Positions 8,948 to 17,692 of a stretch of DNA of 64,000 nt are shown piece after piece. Numbering within the stretch: the first letter of the stretch is position 1; the number at the start of each line of letters is the position of its first letter. A program made the position numbers and the translations under genes. The DNA is from Bacillus mobilis (GTDB lineage Bacteria; Bacillota; Bacilli; Bacillales; Bacillaceae_G), in assembly GCF_001884045.1 (NCBI RefSeq), contig NZ_MACF01000105.1, positions 1-64,000 on the forward strand, given 5' to 3'. Under the pieces are notes generated by a model. That model was not told where the DNA came from. It worked only from the letters and a program-made list of their open reading frames with translations, and did no database searches.

Positions 8948-9262
8948 TTAATCTTCGAATAATTGAATGGTTCTTTCTAGATTTTCAAGTGAAATGAAGC
9001 GCGATTCACGAAGGATCTCTTTTCCATTATAAAATAATAAAACTGTTGGCCCTGTAAATACTGCATATCGCCCCGCAATTTCTTGCATGTCTTGTAGTAA
9101 TATTTCTACTTTCTCTACGTATTCATAATTCTCTAGTACGCCATTTACTTTTCTTAGCATAACATCACAAACACCACAATTTTCTGTTTTAATAAAAAGC
9201 AGCACTAATTGTTGTTCTTCAATATATGTTGCTAATTCTTCTATCGTTTCAAATGTATTCAT
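8948..9262 (-). CDS. Thioredoxin-like protein, YtpP type
   Basis: A 104-residue thioredoxin fold with the redox motif CGVC at residues 29-32 (after FIKTEN) and the cis-proline segment FTGPTVLLF. It is probably a cytoplasmic thiol-disulfide oxidoreductase like B. subtilis YtpP. It lies ten bases downstream of the DUF1992 gene and just upstream of the small membrane gene, so the three probably form one transcript. Confidence 0.85.
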   Translation of the reverse strand: MNTFETIEELATYIEEQQLVLLFIKTENCGVCDVMLRKVNGVLENYEYVEKVEILLQDMQEIAGRYAVFTGPTVLLFYNGKEILRESRFISLENLERTIQLFED

Positions 9263-9272
9263 CTTATCCCTC

Positions 9273-9644
9273 TTAGCGTAATTTACGAAATACTTTACCT
9301 TGATACATACGAAAAGCTGAACTATCTTTAATCTTTCTCTTTTCCATTACCTGCTGAAAACGAAGCATTTTTGCTGTTAACTCTTCTTGTAATTCTTTTC
9401 TCTCTGCTTCATCATAACAGCACGCAATTAAGTCTTGTATTTTTAATATATCTTTTTGTAGTTCCATTTCTGGTGGAATCATGCCCGCATTTTTTAAAAT
9501 TTTATAACTCATTCTAAGTTCTGGAGGTACCATTGAAAGGTCTTCTAATTGTAGTGGTTTTCCTTTTCCCGGAATATGATCAAGGTCTCCATTCCGTATT
9601 GCTTGTCGAATTTTTTCTTCAGCAATGTTCAAAAAGACATCCAC
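9273..9644 (-). CDS. DUF1992 (DnaJ-homologue C28-like) protein
   Basis: A 123-residue protein carrying the family core AEEKIRQAIRNGDLDHIPGKGKPL and PPELRMSYKILKNAGMIPPE. The family is conserved from bacteria to animals (DNAJC28 conserved region); its role in bacteria is unknown. It is the first gene of a probable three-gene operon with the thioredoxin-like and small membrane genes. Confidence 0.88.
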   Translation of the reverse strand: MDVFLNIAEEKIRQAIRNGDLDHIPGKGKPLQLEDLSMVPPELRMSYKILKNAGMIPPEMELQKDILKIQDLIACCYDEAERKELQEELTAKMLRFQQVMEKRKIKDSSAFRMYQGKVFRKLR

Positions 9645-10014
9645 ACCATTCGCTCCTTTACATATTTTTACTATTATTTTACATGATATTTTCTCATCTT
9701 GCTACGCTATTACAAATTGACCCCATACAATTTTTTCTCAAATTTAATTACGAGGAGCCTTTTCCCCCCTAATCAATATTTTATTTTCATGTGTAATCTG
9801 TATTAAAGCCACTTCATATTGAGAAAGTCTTTTCGAGTCCAATAAAGCGTTTACACCAAATCTTACATTTGCTACGATTTAATCACCCCCAGCTCCCTTG
9901 TATAGACTTCGTGATGTCTGATCATTTTTATCAAGCTTTAATACGTCTAGATTCATTTTGGTTTATTGGCGCATGCCTTTAAATATATTTTTTATTTTGA
10001 AAGGAGAAATGACT

Positions 10015-12039
10015 ATGAAATCAAAAAAATTCACGTTGCTATTACTATCCCTACTACTCTTCTTACCTCTTTTTCTCACAAACTTTATTACTCCAAATTT
10101 CGCATTAGCAGATTCACCAAAGCAAGGTCAAAAAATTGTTGGGTATTTTCCTTCGTGGGGCATTTACGGACGTAATTATCAAGTTGCAGACATTGATGCA
10201 TCAAAGCTAACTCATTTAAACTATGCTTTCGCTGATATTTGCTGGAATGGAAAACATGGAAACCCTTCTACTCACCCCGATAATCCAAATAAACAAACGT
10301 GGAACTGTAAAGAATCTGGTGTACCACTGCAAAATAAAGAGGTCCCTAATGGCACTCTCGTACTCGGCGAACCATGGGCTGATGTCACAAAATCTTATCC
10401 AGGATCGGGTACAACTTGGGAAGATTGTGATAAATATGCCCGCTGCGGAAATTTCGGAGAACTGAAACGATTAAAAGCTAAGTACCCTCACTTAAAAACA
10501 ATTATTTCAGTTGGTGGCTGGACTTGGTCTAACCGTTTTTCTGATATGGCCGCTGATGAAAAAACAAGAAAAGTATTCGCTGAATCTACAGTAGCTTTTC
10601 TTCGCGAATATGGATTTGATGGCGTGGATTTAGACTGGGAATACCCGGGTGTTGAAACGATTCCTGGTGGTAGTTATCGTCCTGAAGATAAACAAAACTT
10701 CACCCTACTCCTTCAAGATGTTCGAAATGCATTAACAAAAGCTAGTGCAGAAGATGGGAAACAATATTTACTAACAATCGCTTCAGGTGCAAGCCAACGT
10801 TATGCGGATCATACAGAGCTAAAGAAGATCTCTCAAATACTGGATTGGATTAATATTATGACATATGATTTCCACGGTGGATGGGAAGCTACTTCTAACC
10901 ATAATGCAGCACTATACAAAGATCCAAATGACCCAGCAGCGGATACAAAATTTTACGTAGATGGTGCGATAGACATTTATACAAATGAAGGGGTTCCAGC
11001 GGATAAACTCGTATTAGGTGTACCTTTTTACGGACGTGGATGGAAAAGTTGCGGAAAAGAAAATAATGGGCAATACCAACCTTGTAAACCAGGTAGTGAC
11101 GGAAAGCTAGCTTCTAAAGGTACTTGGGATGATTATTCTACCGGTGACACAGGTGTCTACGATTACGGTGATTTAGCAGCTAATTATGTGAATAAAAATG
11201 GTTTTGTTCGCGGATGGAACGATGTAGCGAAAGTACCTTATTTATATAATGCGACTACAGGAGCGTTTATTAGCTATGATGACAACGAATCTATGAAATA
11301 TAAAACAGACTATATAAAGACAAAGGGTTTAAGTGGCGCAATGTTTTGGGAACTAAGCGGGGATTGCCGTACAAGTCCAAAATATAGTTGTAATGGACCA
11401 AAATTACTTGATACGTTAGTAAAAGAATTACTTGGTGGACCTATTACTCAAAAAGATACTGAGCCCCCAACAAACGTAAAAAATATTGCTGTTACAAATA
11501 AAAATTCAAACTTAGTTCAATTAAACTGGACTGCATCTACTGATAACGTAGGCGTTACTGAATATGAAATTACTGCCGGAGAAGAAAAATGGAGTACAAC
11601 AACAAATAGTATTACAATTAAAAACTTAAAACCTAATATAGAATATACAATTTCAATATTAGCAAAGGATGCTGCTGGGAATAAATCACAGCCTACTTCC
11701 ATTCTTGTAAAAACAGATGACGCTAACACAACACCTCCTGATGGAAATGGCAATGCTACCTTTTCAGTCACTTCAAATTGGGGAAGTGGTTACAACTTCT
11801 CGATTGTAATTAAAAATAGCGGAACGACCCCAATTAAAAACTGGAAATTAGAATTTGATTATAACGGCAATTTAACACAAGTTTGGGATTCTAAAATTAG
11901 TAGTAAAATAAATAATCATTACGTAATTACGAATGCAGGATGGAATGGTGAAATTCTTCCTGGTGGGTCTGTTACAATCGGAGGAGCAGGAACAGGGAAT
12001 CCTACTGAATTTTTAAATGCATCCATTAGCGAAAACTAA
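10015..12039 (+). CDS. Secreted chitinase, GH18 + FnIII + CBM2 (ChiB/ChiCW type)
   Basis: Hydrolyses chitin outside the cell. The 674-residue precursor has a signal peptide (KSKK, a long Leu-rich core, cleavage after FALA at residue 32). A GH18 barrel follows (about 38-460) with the catalytic motif DGVDLDWEYP, the proton donor being Glu209, and the SxGG-type motif ISVGGWTW. Next come a fibronectin type III domain (about 484-568) and a C-terminal cellulose/chitin-binding CBM2 module (about 578-674). The length equals that of B. cereus ChiB/ChiCW. ATG at 10015 lies eight bases after AAAGGAG; an ATG two codons earlier and the longer frame from 9958 are less likely. A strong terminator follows. 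Confidence 0.95.
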   Translation: MKSKKFTLLLLSLLLFLPLFLTNFITPNFALADSPKQGQKIVGYFPSWGIYGRNYQVADIDASKLTHLNYAFADICWNGKHGNPSTHPDNPNKQTWNCKESGVPLQNKEVPNGTLVLGEPWADVTKSYPGSGTTWEDCDKYARCGNFGELKRLKAKYPHLKTIISVGGWTWSNRFSDMAADEKTRKVFAESTVAFLREYGFDGVDLDWEYPGVETIPGGSYRPEDKQNFTLLLQDVRNALTKASAEDGKQYLLTIASGASQRYADHTELKKISQILDWINIMTYDFHGGWEATSNHNAALYKDPNDPAADTKFYVDGAIDIYTNEGVPADKLVLGVPFYGRGWKSCGKENNGQYQPCKPGSDGKLASKGTWDDYSTGDTGVYDYGDLAANYVNKNGFVRGWNDVAKVPYLYNATTGAFISYDDNESMKYKTDYIKTKGLSGAMFWELSGDCRTSPKYSCNGPKLLDTLVKELLGGPITQKDTEPPTNVKNIAVTNKNSNLVQLNWTASTDNVGVTEYEITAGEEKWSTTTNSITIKNLKPNIEYTISILAKDAAGNKSQPTSILVKTDDANTTPPDGNGNATFSVTSNWGSGYNFSIVIKNSGTTPIKNWKLEFDYNGNLTQVWDSKISSKINNHYVITNAGWNGEILPGGSVTIGGAGTGNPTEFLNASISEN

Positions 12040-12065
12040 ATGTAACCTCCATTAATTATTTTACT

Positions 12066-12111
12066 AAAGTTTGAATTTAGGTTTGAGTGCTCTGACCTAA
12101 ATTCAAACTTT
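12066..12111 (+). terminator. Terminator of the chitinase gene
   Basis: Perfect 17-bp arms (12066-12082 with 12095-12111, AAAGTTTGAATTTAGGT) are followed by TTAATTTTAT. Confidence 0.9.
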
Positions 12112-12182
12112 TAATTTTATGAAAAATCACGAATATATATTACGATAACCTATTATAATCATATTTGGTTTCTAATATGAAG

Positions 12183-12245
12183 TTCATGTGAAGTTCATCT
12201 GAACTTTACATGAATTTCCTTCCAGTTCTATTGTCTTCTTATACT
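12183..12245 (+). promoter_or_regulatory. PhoP-type box with downstream -10, no gene attached
   Basis: Four hexamers with an exact 11-bp period, TTCATG (12183), TTCATC (12194), TTTACA (12205) and TTCCTT (12216), match the Bacillus PhoP direct-repeat pattern TT(A/C/T)ACA with 5-bp spacers. TATACT at 12240-12245 would be the -10. No recognisable reading frame follows before the terminator at 12442. The same bases form an inverted repeat (12183-12197 with 12200-12214), an alternative reading. The rest of the gap 12112-12441 shows only a weak double hairpin at 12368-12400. Confidence 0.45.
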
Positions 12246-12441
12246 AATCACTTTATCCTTTACATATAGGAATTATTTTTCATTCCACTTCACACTATCT
12301 ATATATACAAAGAAAAGATAGTGGCCTATTAGGGAAAGGCATCTAAATATAAACATAACATAAGAAAAAGCACGCTTATAAGCGCACCATAAGAGTGCTT
12401 CTTCATACAATTCTCATGTAAGAGTTCTCGAAAATCATGTT

Positions 12442-12495
12442 AATCACAAAGAAAAGGCCTTAGCTTATATAAGCTAAGGCCTTTTCTTTGTGATT
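12442..12495. terminator. Bidirectional terminator, perfect 27-bp inverted repeat
   Basis: The arms 12442-12468 and 12469-12495 are perfect complements with core AAAGGCCTTAGCTTAT. The repeat overlaps the stop codon of the ABC-F gene, with A/T runs on both sides. Confidence 0.85.
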
Positions 12496-14032
12496 ATTGT
12501 TCAGCGTTCCATTCTTCTATATTCCATACTTTTGTAATCCACGCTTCATAGAAAGAAGGCTCATGTGAGACAAGTAAAACTGTTCCTGTATATTGTTGTA
12601 ACGCTTCCTGCAAAGACTTCTTTGTTTCTATATCCAAATGATTAGTCGGTTCATCTAAAATTAAAACATTGCTTTTCGTTACGATAAGTTCACATAAACG
12701 CACTTTCGTTTGTTCTCCGCCGCTTAATAATCGAATAGGTTTTAATACGTGCTCTTCTTTCAAGCCACACTTTGCTAATGCTTGGCGTACTTCTTTCCTT
12801 GTCATATCTGGTCTTTCTGCCCAAACTTTCTCTAATGGTGTTGTTTCTGAAGCAAACTCTTCCTGTGCAAAATAGGCAGGATTTACTCGCTCGCCAACAG
12901 AAATTGAACCACTTAGCGGCTTTATTTGGCCTAATAACGTTTTTAACATCGTCGTTTTTCCGATTCCATTATGACCAACAATCGCTATCTTTTCTCCCTT
13001 TTTCACTTGTAAATTCAACTCTGGACATAACGGATCACTATAACCTATCCTTAGTTTCTCAGCCTGCAATATACGACTTACTGGCTCCTCAGAAACAGTA
13101 AAATCAAAACGGGATCGAGTTACATGATTAACCTTTTCAATCCTTTCCATTTTCTCTAATACTTTCTCTCGACTTTTAGCCTGTTTCGCTTTTCGAATTT
13201 TATTTTTTTGAATAAATGTTTCTAACTGAGCAATTTCTTTTTGTTGTTTCGCATGCGCCGATTGTAATTGTTTCCTTTGCAATTGATAACTTTGCACAAA
13301 TTTTTCATAATTTCCTACGTACCGCTTCACTTTCCGTTCTTCTAGATGATAAATAACATTCGTAATACTGTTCAAAAATAATTCGTCATGTGAAATGATT
13401 ACATAAGCTTTTTCATACAGTCTCAAATACGATTGCAACCATTCTATATGAGTTGTATCTAAATAGTTTGTTGGCTCATCTAGCAATAAAACATCAGCTT
13501 TTTCTAAAAGGAGCTTCCCAAGTAATAACTTCGTTCGCTGTCCTCCACTTAACTGTGAAACATCCTTTTTCAAACCTATTTCAAATAAGCCTAAGCCGAT
13601 TGCTACTTCTTCAATTTCTGTATGAATTTGATAGAAATTAGAACTTTCCAATATAGTTTGTAATTCTCCATACTTTACTAACAGTTTTTCTATCTCTCCT
13701 GCCCCATTCATTTCTTCAGCAATTTTTAACATTTCACACTCAATCGCATACAGATTAGAAAATGCACTTTGTAAGTATCCCTCAATTGTTATTCCCTCTT
13801 GTAAATCCATATGCTGCTGTAAAAAACCTATCTTCACATGTGGAAACCATTCAATGTTTCCGTCATCATGTATAAGTTCTCCTGTTAAAATCCTTAACAA
13901 TGTTGATTTTCCAATTCCATTTTTCCCAACTAATCCAACATGCTCGCCCTTTAATAGTCGAAAACACGCATTATATAAAATGGTTTTCTCACCATACGAA
14001 TGACTTAAATTTTCTACTGTTAATATACTCAT
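12494..14032 (-). CDS. ABC-F family ATPase (probable ribosome-protection type)
   Basis: A 512-residue soluble protein with two ABC ATPase domains and no membrane span. Walker A motifs are GKNGIGKST and GHNGIGKTT, signatures LSGGQRTK and LSGGEQTK, Walker B LLLDEPTNYLD and LILDEPTNHLD. A charged coiled linker (about 230-300, rich in KQLQ, EKVLEKMERIEK) separates the domains. ABC-F proteins act in the ribosomal E site and some give resistance to macrolides, lincosamides, streptogramins or pleuromutilins. The leader (short peptide plus terminator at 14111-14290) supports a drug-inducible resistance role, by analogy with vmlR and lmo0919; this is inference. Confidence 0.88.
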   Translation of the reverse strand: MSILTVENLSHSYGEKTILYNACFRLLKGEHVGLVGKNGIGKSTLLRILTGELIHDDGNIEWFPHVKIGFLQQHMDLQEGITIEGYLQSAFSNLYAIECEMLKIAEEMNGAGEIEKLLVKYGELQTILESSNFYQIHTEIEEVAIGLGLFEIGLKKDVSQLSGGQRTKLLLGKLLLEKADVLLLDEPTNYLDTTHIEWLQSYLRLYEKAYVIISHDELFLNSITNVIYHLEERKVKRYVGNYEKFVQSYQLQRKQLQSAHAKQQKEIAQLETFIQKNKIRKAKQAKSREKVLEKMERIEKVNHVTRSRFDFTVSEEPVSRILQAEKLRIGYSDPLCPELNLQVKKGEKIAIVGHNGIGKTTMLKTLLGQIKPLSGSISVGERVNPAYFAQEEFASETTPLEKVWAERPDMTRKEVRQALAKCGLKEEHVLKPIRLLSGGEQTKVRLCELIVTKSNVLILDEPTNHLDIETKKSLQEALQQYTGTVLLVSHEPSFYEAWITKVWNIEEWNAEQ

Positions 14033-14110
14033 TTTTTTCTCTCCTCTACTTATAGTTCATAAGCTAAATAGAGAGAACAACAGTATAAAGCCTTATTTAA
14101 TTGTATATAT

Positions 14111-14144
14111 AAAAAATGGGTAAGGTGAATACACCTTACCCATT
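14111..14144 (-). terminator. Attenuator terminator inside the ABC-F leader
   Basis: A 13-bp stem (AATGGGTAAGGTG, 14115-14127, with 14132-14144) has a 4-base loop and the minus-strand U-tract TTTTTATATA. It lies about 80 bases before the ABC-F start and after the leader peptide, so it can act as a premature terminator. Minus-strand ACCTTA (14172-14167) can pair with TAAGGT of its 5' arm. Confidence 0.8.
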
Positions 14145-14231
14145 ACATATTATCGTAAAAAAGGATTAAGGTTCTTTACCTGCTGTCTTCAATTTAGCTT
14201 AATTGTTAAAAATGGGCAGACTTCTCCCGTA

Positions 14232-14270
14232 TCAAGCTAAAACCATTTGAAGAACAGTTGATAAAGTCAT
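14232..14270 (-). CDS. Leader peptide MTLSTVLQMVLA of the ABC-F gene
   Basis: A 12-residue reading frame (MTLSTVLQMVLA, stop TGA) with upstream AAAGGAG and GAAAGGA purine tracts. Its last codons (minus strand 14252-14234, CTTCAAATGGTTTTAGCTT) can pair with AAGCTAAATTGAAG at 14200-14187, forming a hairpin that a stalled ribosome would disrupt. This is the usual design of antibiotic-sensing leaders; translation has not been shown. Confidence 0.55.
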   Translation of the reverse strand: MTLSTVLQMVLA

Positions 14271-14337
14271 TTTATCCTTTCACTCCTTTAACATTTGTTA
14301 TATTAAGAGTATAAACTACTCTGTTATATTCTATTCT

Positions 14338-15111
14338 CTATTTTTTCTTTTGTTCCTTCTCCGTTTTTTCATTTTCTGCGTAAATTTCTTTATACAACTT
14401 TTCTAATGCATATGGACTTGTAAAGATGAGCGTTAACGATTTCCACATATAAATTCTTCTTTGTAGTTCTATCCCATACTCTTTACTAACCATATTTTTC
14501 ACTTCTGGAATATGTTCTTCGTTTTGAAATTGTTGTACAGATTTCAATTCCTTCGTCTTAAAATCCGTTAAAAGGCCTATTACAGTTCGTCCATGTTCCT
14601 GCGACCTTTCTTCTAAATCAAACTGAATGGAATGAACAAAACCTAAAACGTGAAAGATTTGAGCATGCAACCCGACAGCAGCACGCTGTTCCATTAAGTT
14701 GTAGCACTCTCGTTTTAACTCTTCTACCATTTCTAAAGAATTTCTATTAACTTTTCTTTTGCCAACAAACATAATTTTTACAATATGAGCGACTGCTCCC
14801 ATACTTTTCAATACGCTCTCTAAAACTTCTACCGCATCTTCCACATAACCAGTTGAAATTATAGAATGAATAAATTCATCTAATAGCGCTTGAAACTTTT
14901 TAACTAAATGTAAATCACGTAATTCTGGAACATCTTTTCTCAATTGATCCCGGCCTTGAACCCACTTTAAAACTTCTGTCATTTCTTCTTCTCTTAATTC
15001 ATGATGTTCCATACCATACTTCATTAATAAGATATGATTTTTTAATAAGGACTTTCTTTCTTCAATATTATCAACTGTTAACGAATCAACTATTTGCTCT
15101 ATAGATTTCAT
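14338..15111 (-). CDS. Unrecognised helical protein (257 aa)
   Basis: No family recognised. The product is mostly alpha-helical and charged, without signal peptide or membrane span, and ends in a lysine/glutamate tail (NEKTEKEQKKK). It begins MKSIEQIVDSLTVDNIEERK and carries HEEEMTEVLKW-like acidic helices and a middle His-containing helix (GLHAQIFHVLGFVHSIQFDLE). The start follows a purine-rich AGGGGGAGA. It stands alone between the ABC-F leader and the thi operon terminator. Confidence 0.7.
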   Translation of the reverse strand: MKSIEQIVDSLTVDNIEERKSLLKNHILLMKYGMEHHELREEEMTEVLKWVQGRDQLRKDVPELRDLHLVKKFQALLDEFIHSIISTGYVEDAVEVLESVLKSMGAVAHIVKIMFVGKRKVNRNSLEMVEELKRECYNLMEQRAAVGLHAQIFHVLGFVHSIQFDLEERSQEHGRTVIGLLTDFKTKELKSVQQFQNEEHIPEVKNMVSKEYGIELQRRIYMWKSLTLIFTSPYALEKLYKEIYAENEKTEKEQKKK

Positions 15112-15125
15112 CTTTCTCCCCCTAT

Positions 15126-15177
15126 ATAAAAAAGCCTCTTAACAGTAATTATACCAAAAACTGTTAAAAGGCTTTTT
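15126..15177 (-). terminator. Terminator of the thiamine-precursor uptake operon
   Basis: The interrupted stem AAAAAGCC..TTAACAGT / ACTGTTAA..GGCTTTTT (about 15128-15176) is followed on the minus strand by a T run. It abuts the stop of the ATPase gene. Confidence 0.8.
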
Positions 15178-15927
15178 CTATTTTTTCATATACGGGGCTA
15201 ATACTCTCAGAATTTCTTCCTTATCCTTCTTTAACTCAAGTGATGTTAACATATCCATCGTTCTCGGCCTAGGTAATTTCACTTGTACCTCACCAACTAT
15301 TGAGGCTGGTCTTTGAGATAATATAAATATGCGGTCCGAAAGCAAGATAGCCTCATCTAAGTCATGTGTGACCATAACGATTGTTTGCTTCTCTTGATGC
15401 CAAGAGTTTAAAAGCCAGCTATGTACTTCCATTTTTGTAAAGGCATCTAATTTTCCAAAAGGCTCATCAAGTAGCATAATTGGCTTTTCACATAAATATG
15501 TGCGCAGAAAACTAATTCTTTGACGCATACCACCAGACAATTCATCTGGATAATGGTCTGCATATTCATCTAGCTCAAATTGCTTTAATGCTTCCATTCC
15601 CTCTGTTAGCCTTTGTTTTTTCGGTTTCCCTTCGATTTCCAATGGAAGAACTATATTTTGCAAAGCTGATCGCCACGGCAGTAATAAATCCTGTTGCGGC
15701 ATGTAACTTACAACATCTTGCTCTTGCATTTGCTTATCTTTATACGTTACATTCCCACTTGTTGGATTTTCAACATTTGCAATCATATTTAATAATGTGC
15801 TTTTCCCGCAACCACTTGGGCCTACAAAAGAAACGAACTCTCCCTCTCGTATAGAAGCACTAATATTTGCTAATACATTCTTTCCATCAAAAGCTTTTAC
15901 AACCTCTTTTATTTGTAATCCACTCAT
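15178..15927 (-). CDS. thiZ: ABC transporter ATPase, HMP/thiamine precursor uptake (ThiZ-like)
   Basis: A 249-residue ATPase of the nitrate/taurine type: Walker A GPSGCGKST, signature LSGGMRQR, Walker B IMLLDEPFGKLD, switch MVTHDLDEA. Its start overlaps the stop of the binding-protein gene (ATGA), showing translational coupling. Position in a TPP-riboswitch operon with ThiY- and ThiX-like partners points to uptake of the thiamine pyrimidine HMP or its formylamino derivative. Confidence 0.88.
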   Translation of the reverse strand: MSGLQIKEVVKAFDGKNVLANISASIREGEFVSFVGPSGCGKSTLLNMIANVENPTSGNVTYKDKQMQEQDVVSYMPQQDLLLPWRSALQNIVLPLEIEGKPKKQRLTEGMEALKQFELDEYADHYPDELSGGMRQRISFLRTYLCEKPIMLLDEPFGKLDAFTKMEVHSWLLNSWHQEKQTIVMVTHDLDEAILLSDRIFILSQRPASIVGEVQVKLPRPRTMDMLTSLELKKDKEEILRVLAPYMKK

Positions 15928-16922
15928 TTTTCGCTTGGAAGGAACTCATTTGTAAAGGCATCTTTTACATCAATCTTCTTCTTAATAACTTTGTTATCAT
16001 ATAAGAAATTCATGTAATTCGTCCAAACTTCTTCCTTCTGTACTCCCCATGCTTTTGCATCATCTTGATACTTCGTACTTAACCACTTTTGACTTTCTTG
16101 TACTAAGTCTTTATTTACATCTGGAACAGCTTTAATTAAAATATCAGCAGCTTCTTTCGGCTCTTTAATTGCAAAATTATACCCTTCTGTCGTTGCACTC
16201 ATAAACTTTTTCACAAAGTCTTTATCTTGCTTCGTATGTTTTTCACTCGTAATCATAACAGGACTATAGAAATCAAGCGCTGGGTCTAAGTCTTTCACCA
16301 TAATCGTATTTAACTCTTTTCCTTGGCGCTTCGCTTCAATTCCATCCCATCCGTAATAAATCCATTCAAAGTCTGCATCACGGCCTATTGATTTAAAGAA
16401 ATCGGTTTGTCCTAAGATGATTTTTTCAACTTTATTAAAATCAGCTTGATGTTTCTCCATAATTGTCTTCAACGTTGCTTCTTCTGCTGGTCCTCCCCAG
16501 CCTCCGTAACGTTTACCTTCAAAATCTTTCGGTGAAGTCATGTTATCTTTCTTAAGCGATGCAAAAGCTGAAGTGTTATGCTGAATAATCGCTCCGACAG
16601 ATACAACAGGAATACCTTCCACACGAGCCAACGTTACATTTTCTTGTGCGCTTATTGCGAAGTCAGCCTTTCCTGAAGCTATCATTTGCTCCGCTGTCAC
16701 ATTATCACCAGGCTGAATAATTTCTACATCTAAGCCTTGCTTTTTATAATAATCTTTCGCTTGCGCTACATATAAGCCAGTATGGTTCGTATTTGGAAAC
16801 CAATCTAATACTACTTTTACTTTTTGATCTTTACTTGCACTATCTTCTTTCTTCGCCGGATTACATCCAGCCACACCTACTGCTAATAAGGCAGCCAACA
16901 TAACTTTTAAACCTTTTTTCAT
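15924..16922 (-). CDS. thiY: HMP-binding lipoprotein, NMT1/THI5-like (ThiY-like)
   Basis: A 332-residue lipoprotein with lipobox VGVAGC (Cys20). The mature part, VVLDWFPNTNHTGLYVAQAK, is typical of THI5/NMT1-like proteins that bind pyrimidine precursors of thiamine, and GGWGGPAEEATLK matches the phosphate-side loop. It delivers ligand to ThiX and ThiZ. The gene overlaps both neighbours by four bases. Confidence 0.9.
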   Translation of the reverse strand: MKKGLKVMLAALLAVGVAGCNPAKKEDSASKDQKVKVVLDWFPNTNHTGLYVAQAKDYYKKQGLDVEIIQPGDNVTAEQMIASGKADFAISAQENVTLARVEGIPVVSVGAIIQHNTSAFASLKKDNMTSPKDFEGKRYGGWGGPAEEATLKTIMEKHQADFNKVEKIILGQTDFFKSIGRDADFEWIYYGWDGIEAKRQGKELNTIMVKDLDPALDFYSPVMITSEKHTKQDKDFVKKFMSATTEGYNFAIKEPKEAADILIKAVPDVNKDLVQESQKWLSTKYQDDAKAWGVQKEEVWTNYMNFLYDNKVIKKKIDVKDAFTNEFLPSEK

Positions 16923-17692
16923 TTTCTGCCGTCCTTTCTATATATCCATGGTGCTGTTATTCTTGCCATAAACTCCACGATAAAATACAGGCATAATGTC
17001 ACCATAACAATAATCGCTGCCACACCAAATACTCGGGCTGTTAAAAAGGATTTTGTAGCTCGCGTAAGCATAACTCCTAACCCTTCACTGGCACCGAGCC
17101 ATTCCCCAATAATCGCTCCCATTACGCTATATGTAACTGCAATTTTTAACCCTGAGAAAAAGTACGGAAGCACTGCTGGAAACTTTACTTTCTGGTAAAC
17201 TTGCCATTTCGTTGCCTTCATCGTTTGCAACAACTTCAACATATTTTTATCTACCGTTTGAAAACCTTCTAAAATGCTAAGCGCAATCGGGAAGAAACAA
17301 ACGAGTATGACTACCATTACTTTCGGTAGCATTCCATATCCAAACCAAATAATAAATAACGGTGCAAGTACAACGATTGGAATCGTTTGCGAAATAACAA
17401 GCAACGGATTTATTAAAATACGAAATAAAGGGATAACATCCATAATAATTGCAATACTTGTCCCAATTAAAATCGCAAAAAACAGTCCGATTAGAACCTC
17501 TTGTAACGTTTGCATCGTATTCGGTAATAGTAAATCTTTCATTCCAATTAATTCTTGAACAATGGCAGAAGGCTTCGGTAAAATCCACGGTTCAATTTTA
17601 AATAATGAAACAGATCCTTCCCATATCGCAATGAGAAGGATAAGCCAAATAGTTGTAATTATTTTAGATTGCTTCTGGTTTTGCATATTCAT
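16919..17692 (-). CDS. thiX: ABC transporter permease, HMP/thiamine precursor uptake (ThiX-like)
   Basis: A BPD-type permease of the SsuC/TauC class with about six spans and the EAA loop (MKATKWQVYQKVKFPAVLPYF-like, with the conserved Gly replaced in part). ATG at 17692 (protein MNMQNQKQSK) is preferred because GGAAGT lies just before it; the frame is open to 17716, and both starts overlap the preceding gene. It works with ThiY and ThiZ. Confidence 0.86.
   Translation of the reverse strand: MNMQNQKQSKIITTIWLILLIAIWEGSVSLFKIEPWILPKPSAIVQELIGMKDLLLPNTMQTLQEVLIGLFFAILIGTSIAIIMDVIPLFRILINPLLVISQTIPIVVLAPLFIIWFGYGMLPKVMVVILVCFFPIALSILEGFQTVDKNMLKLLQTMKATKWQVYQKVKFPAVLPYFFSGLKIAVTYSVMGAIIGEWLGASEGLGVMLTRATKSFLTARVFGVAAIIVMVTLCLYFIVEFMARITAPWIYRKDGRK

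Noticed and set aside
9842-9855. ATAAAGCGTTTACA upstream of the chitinase gene as a CcpA cre site
   Set aside because: The right half fits but the conserved TG on the left is missing, and it lies about 160 bases from the start; too weak to list.
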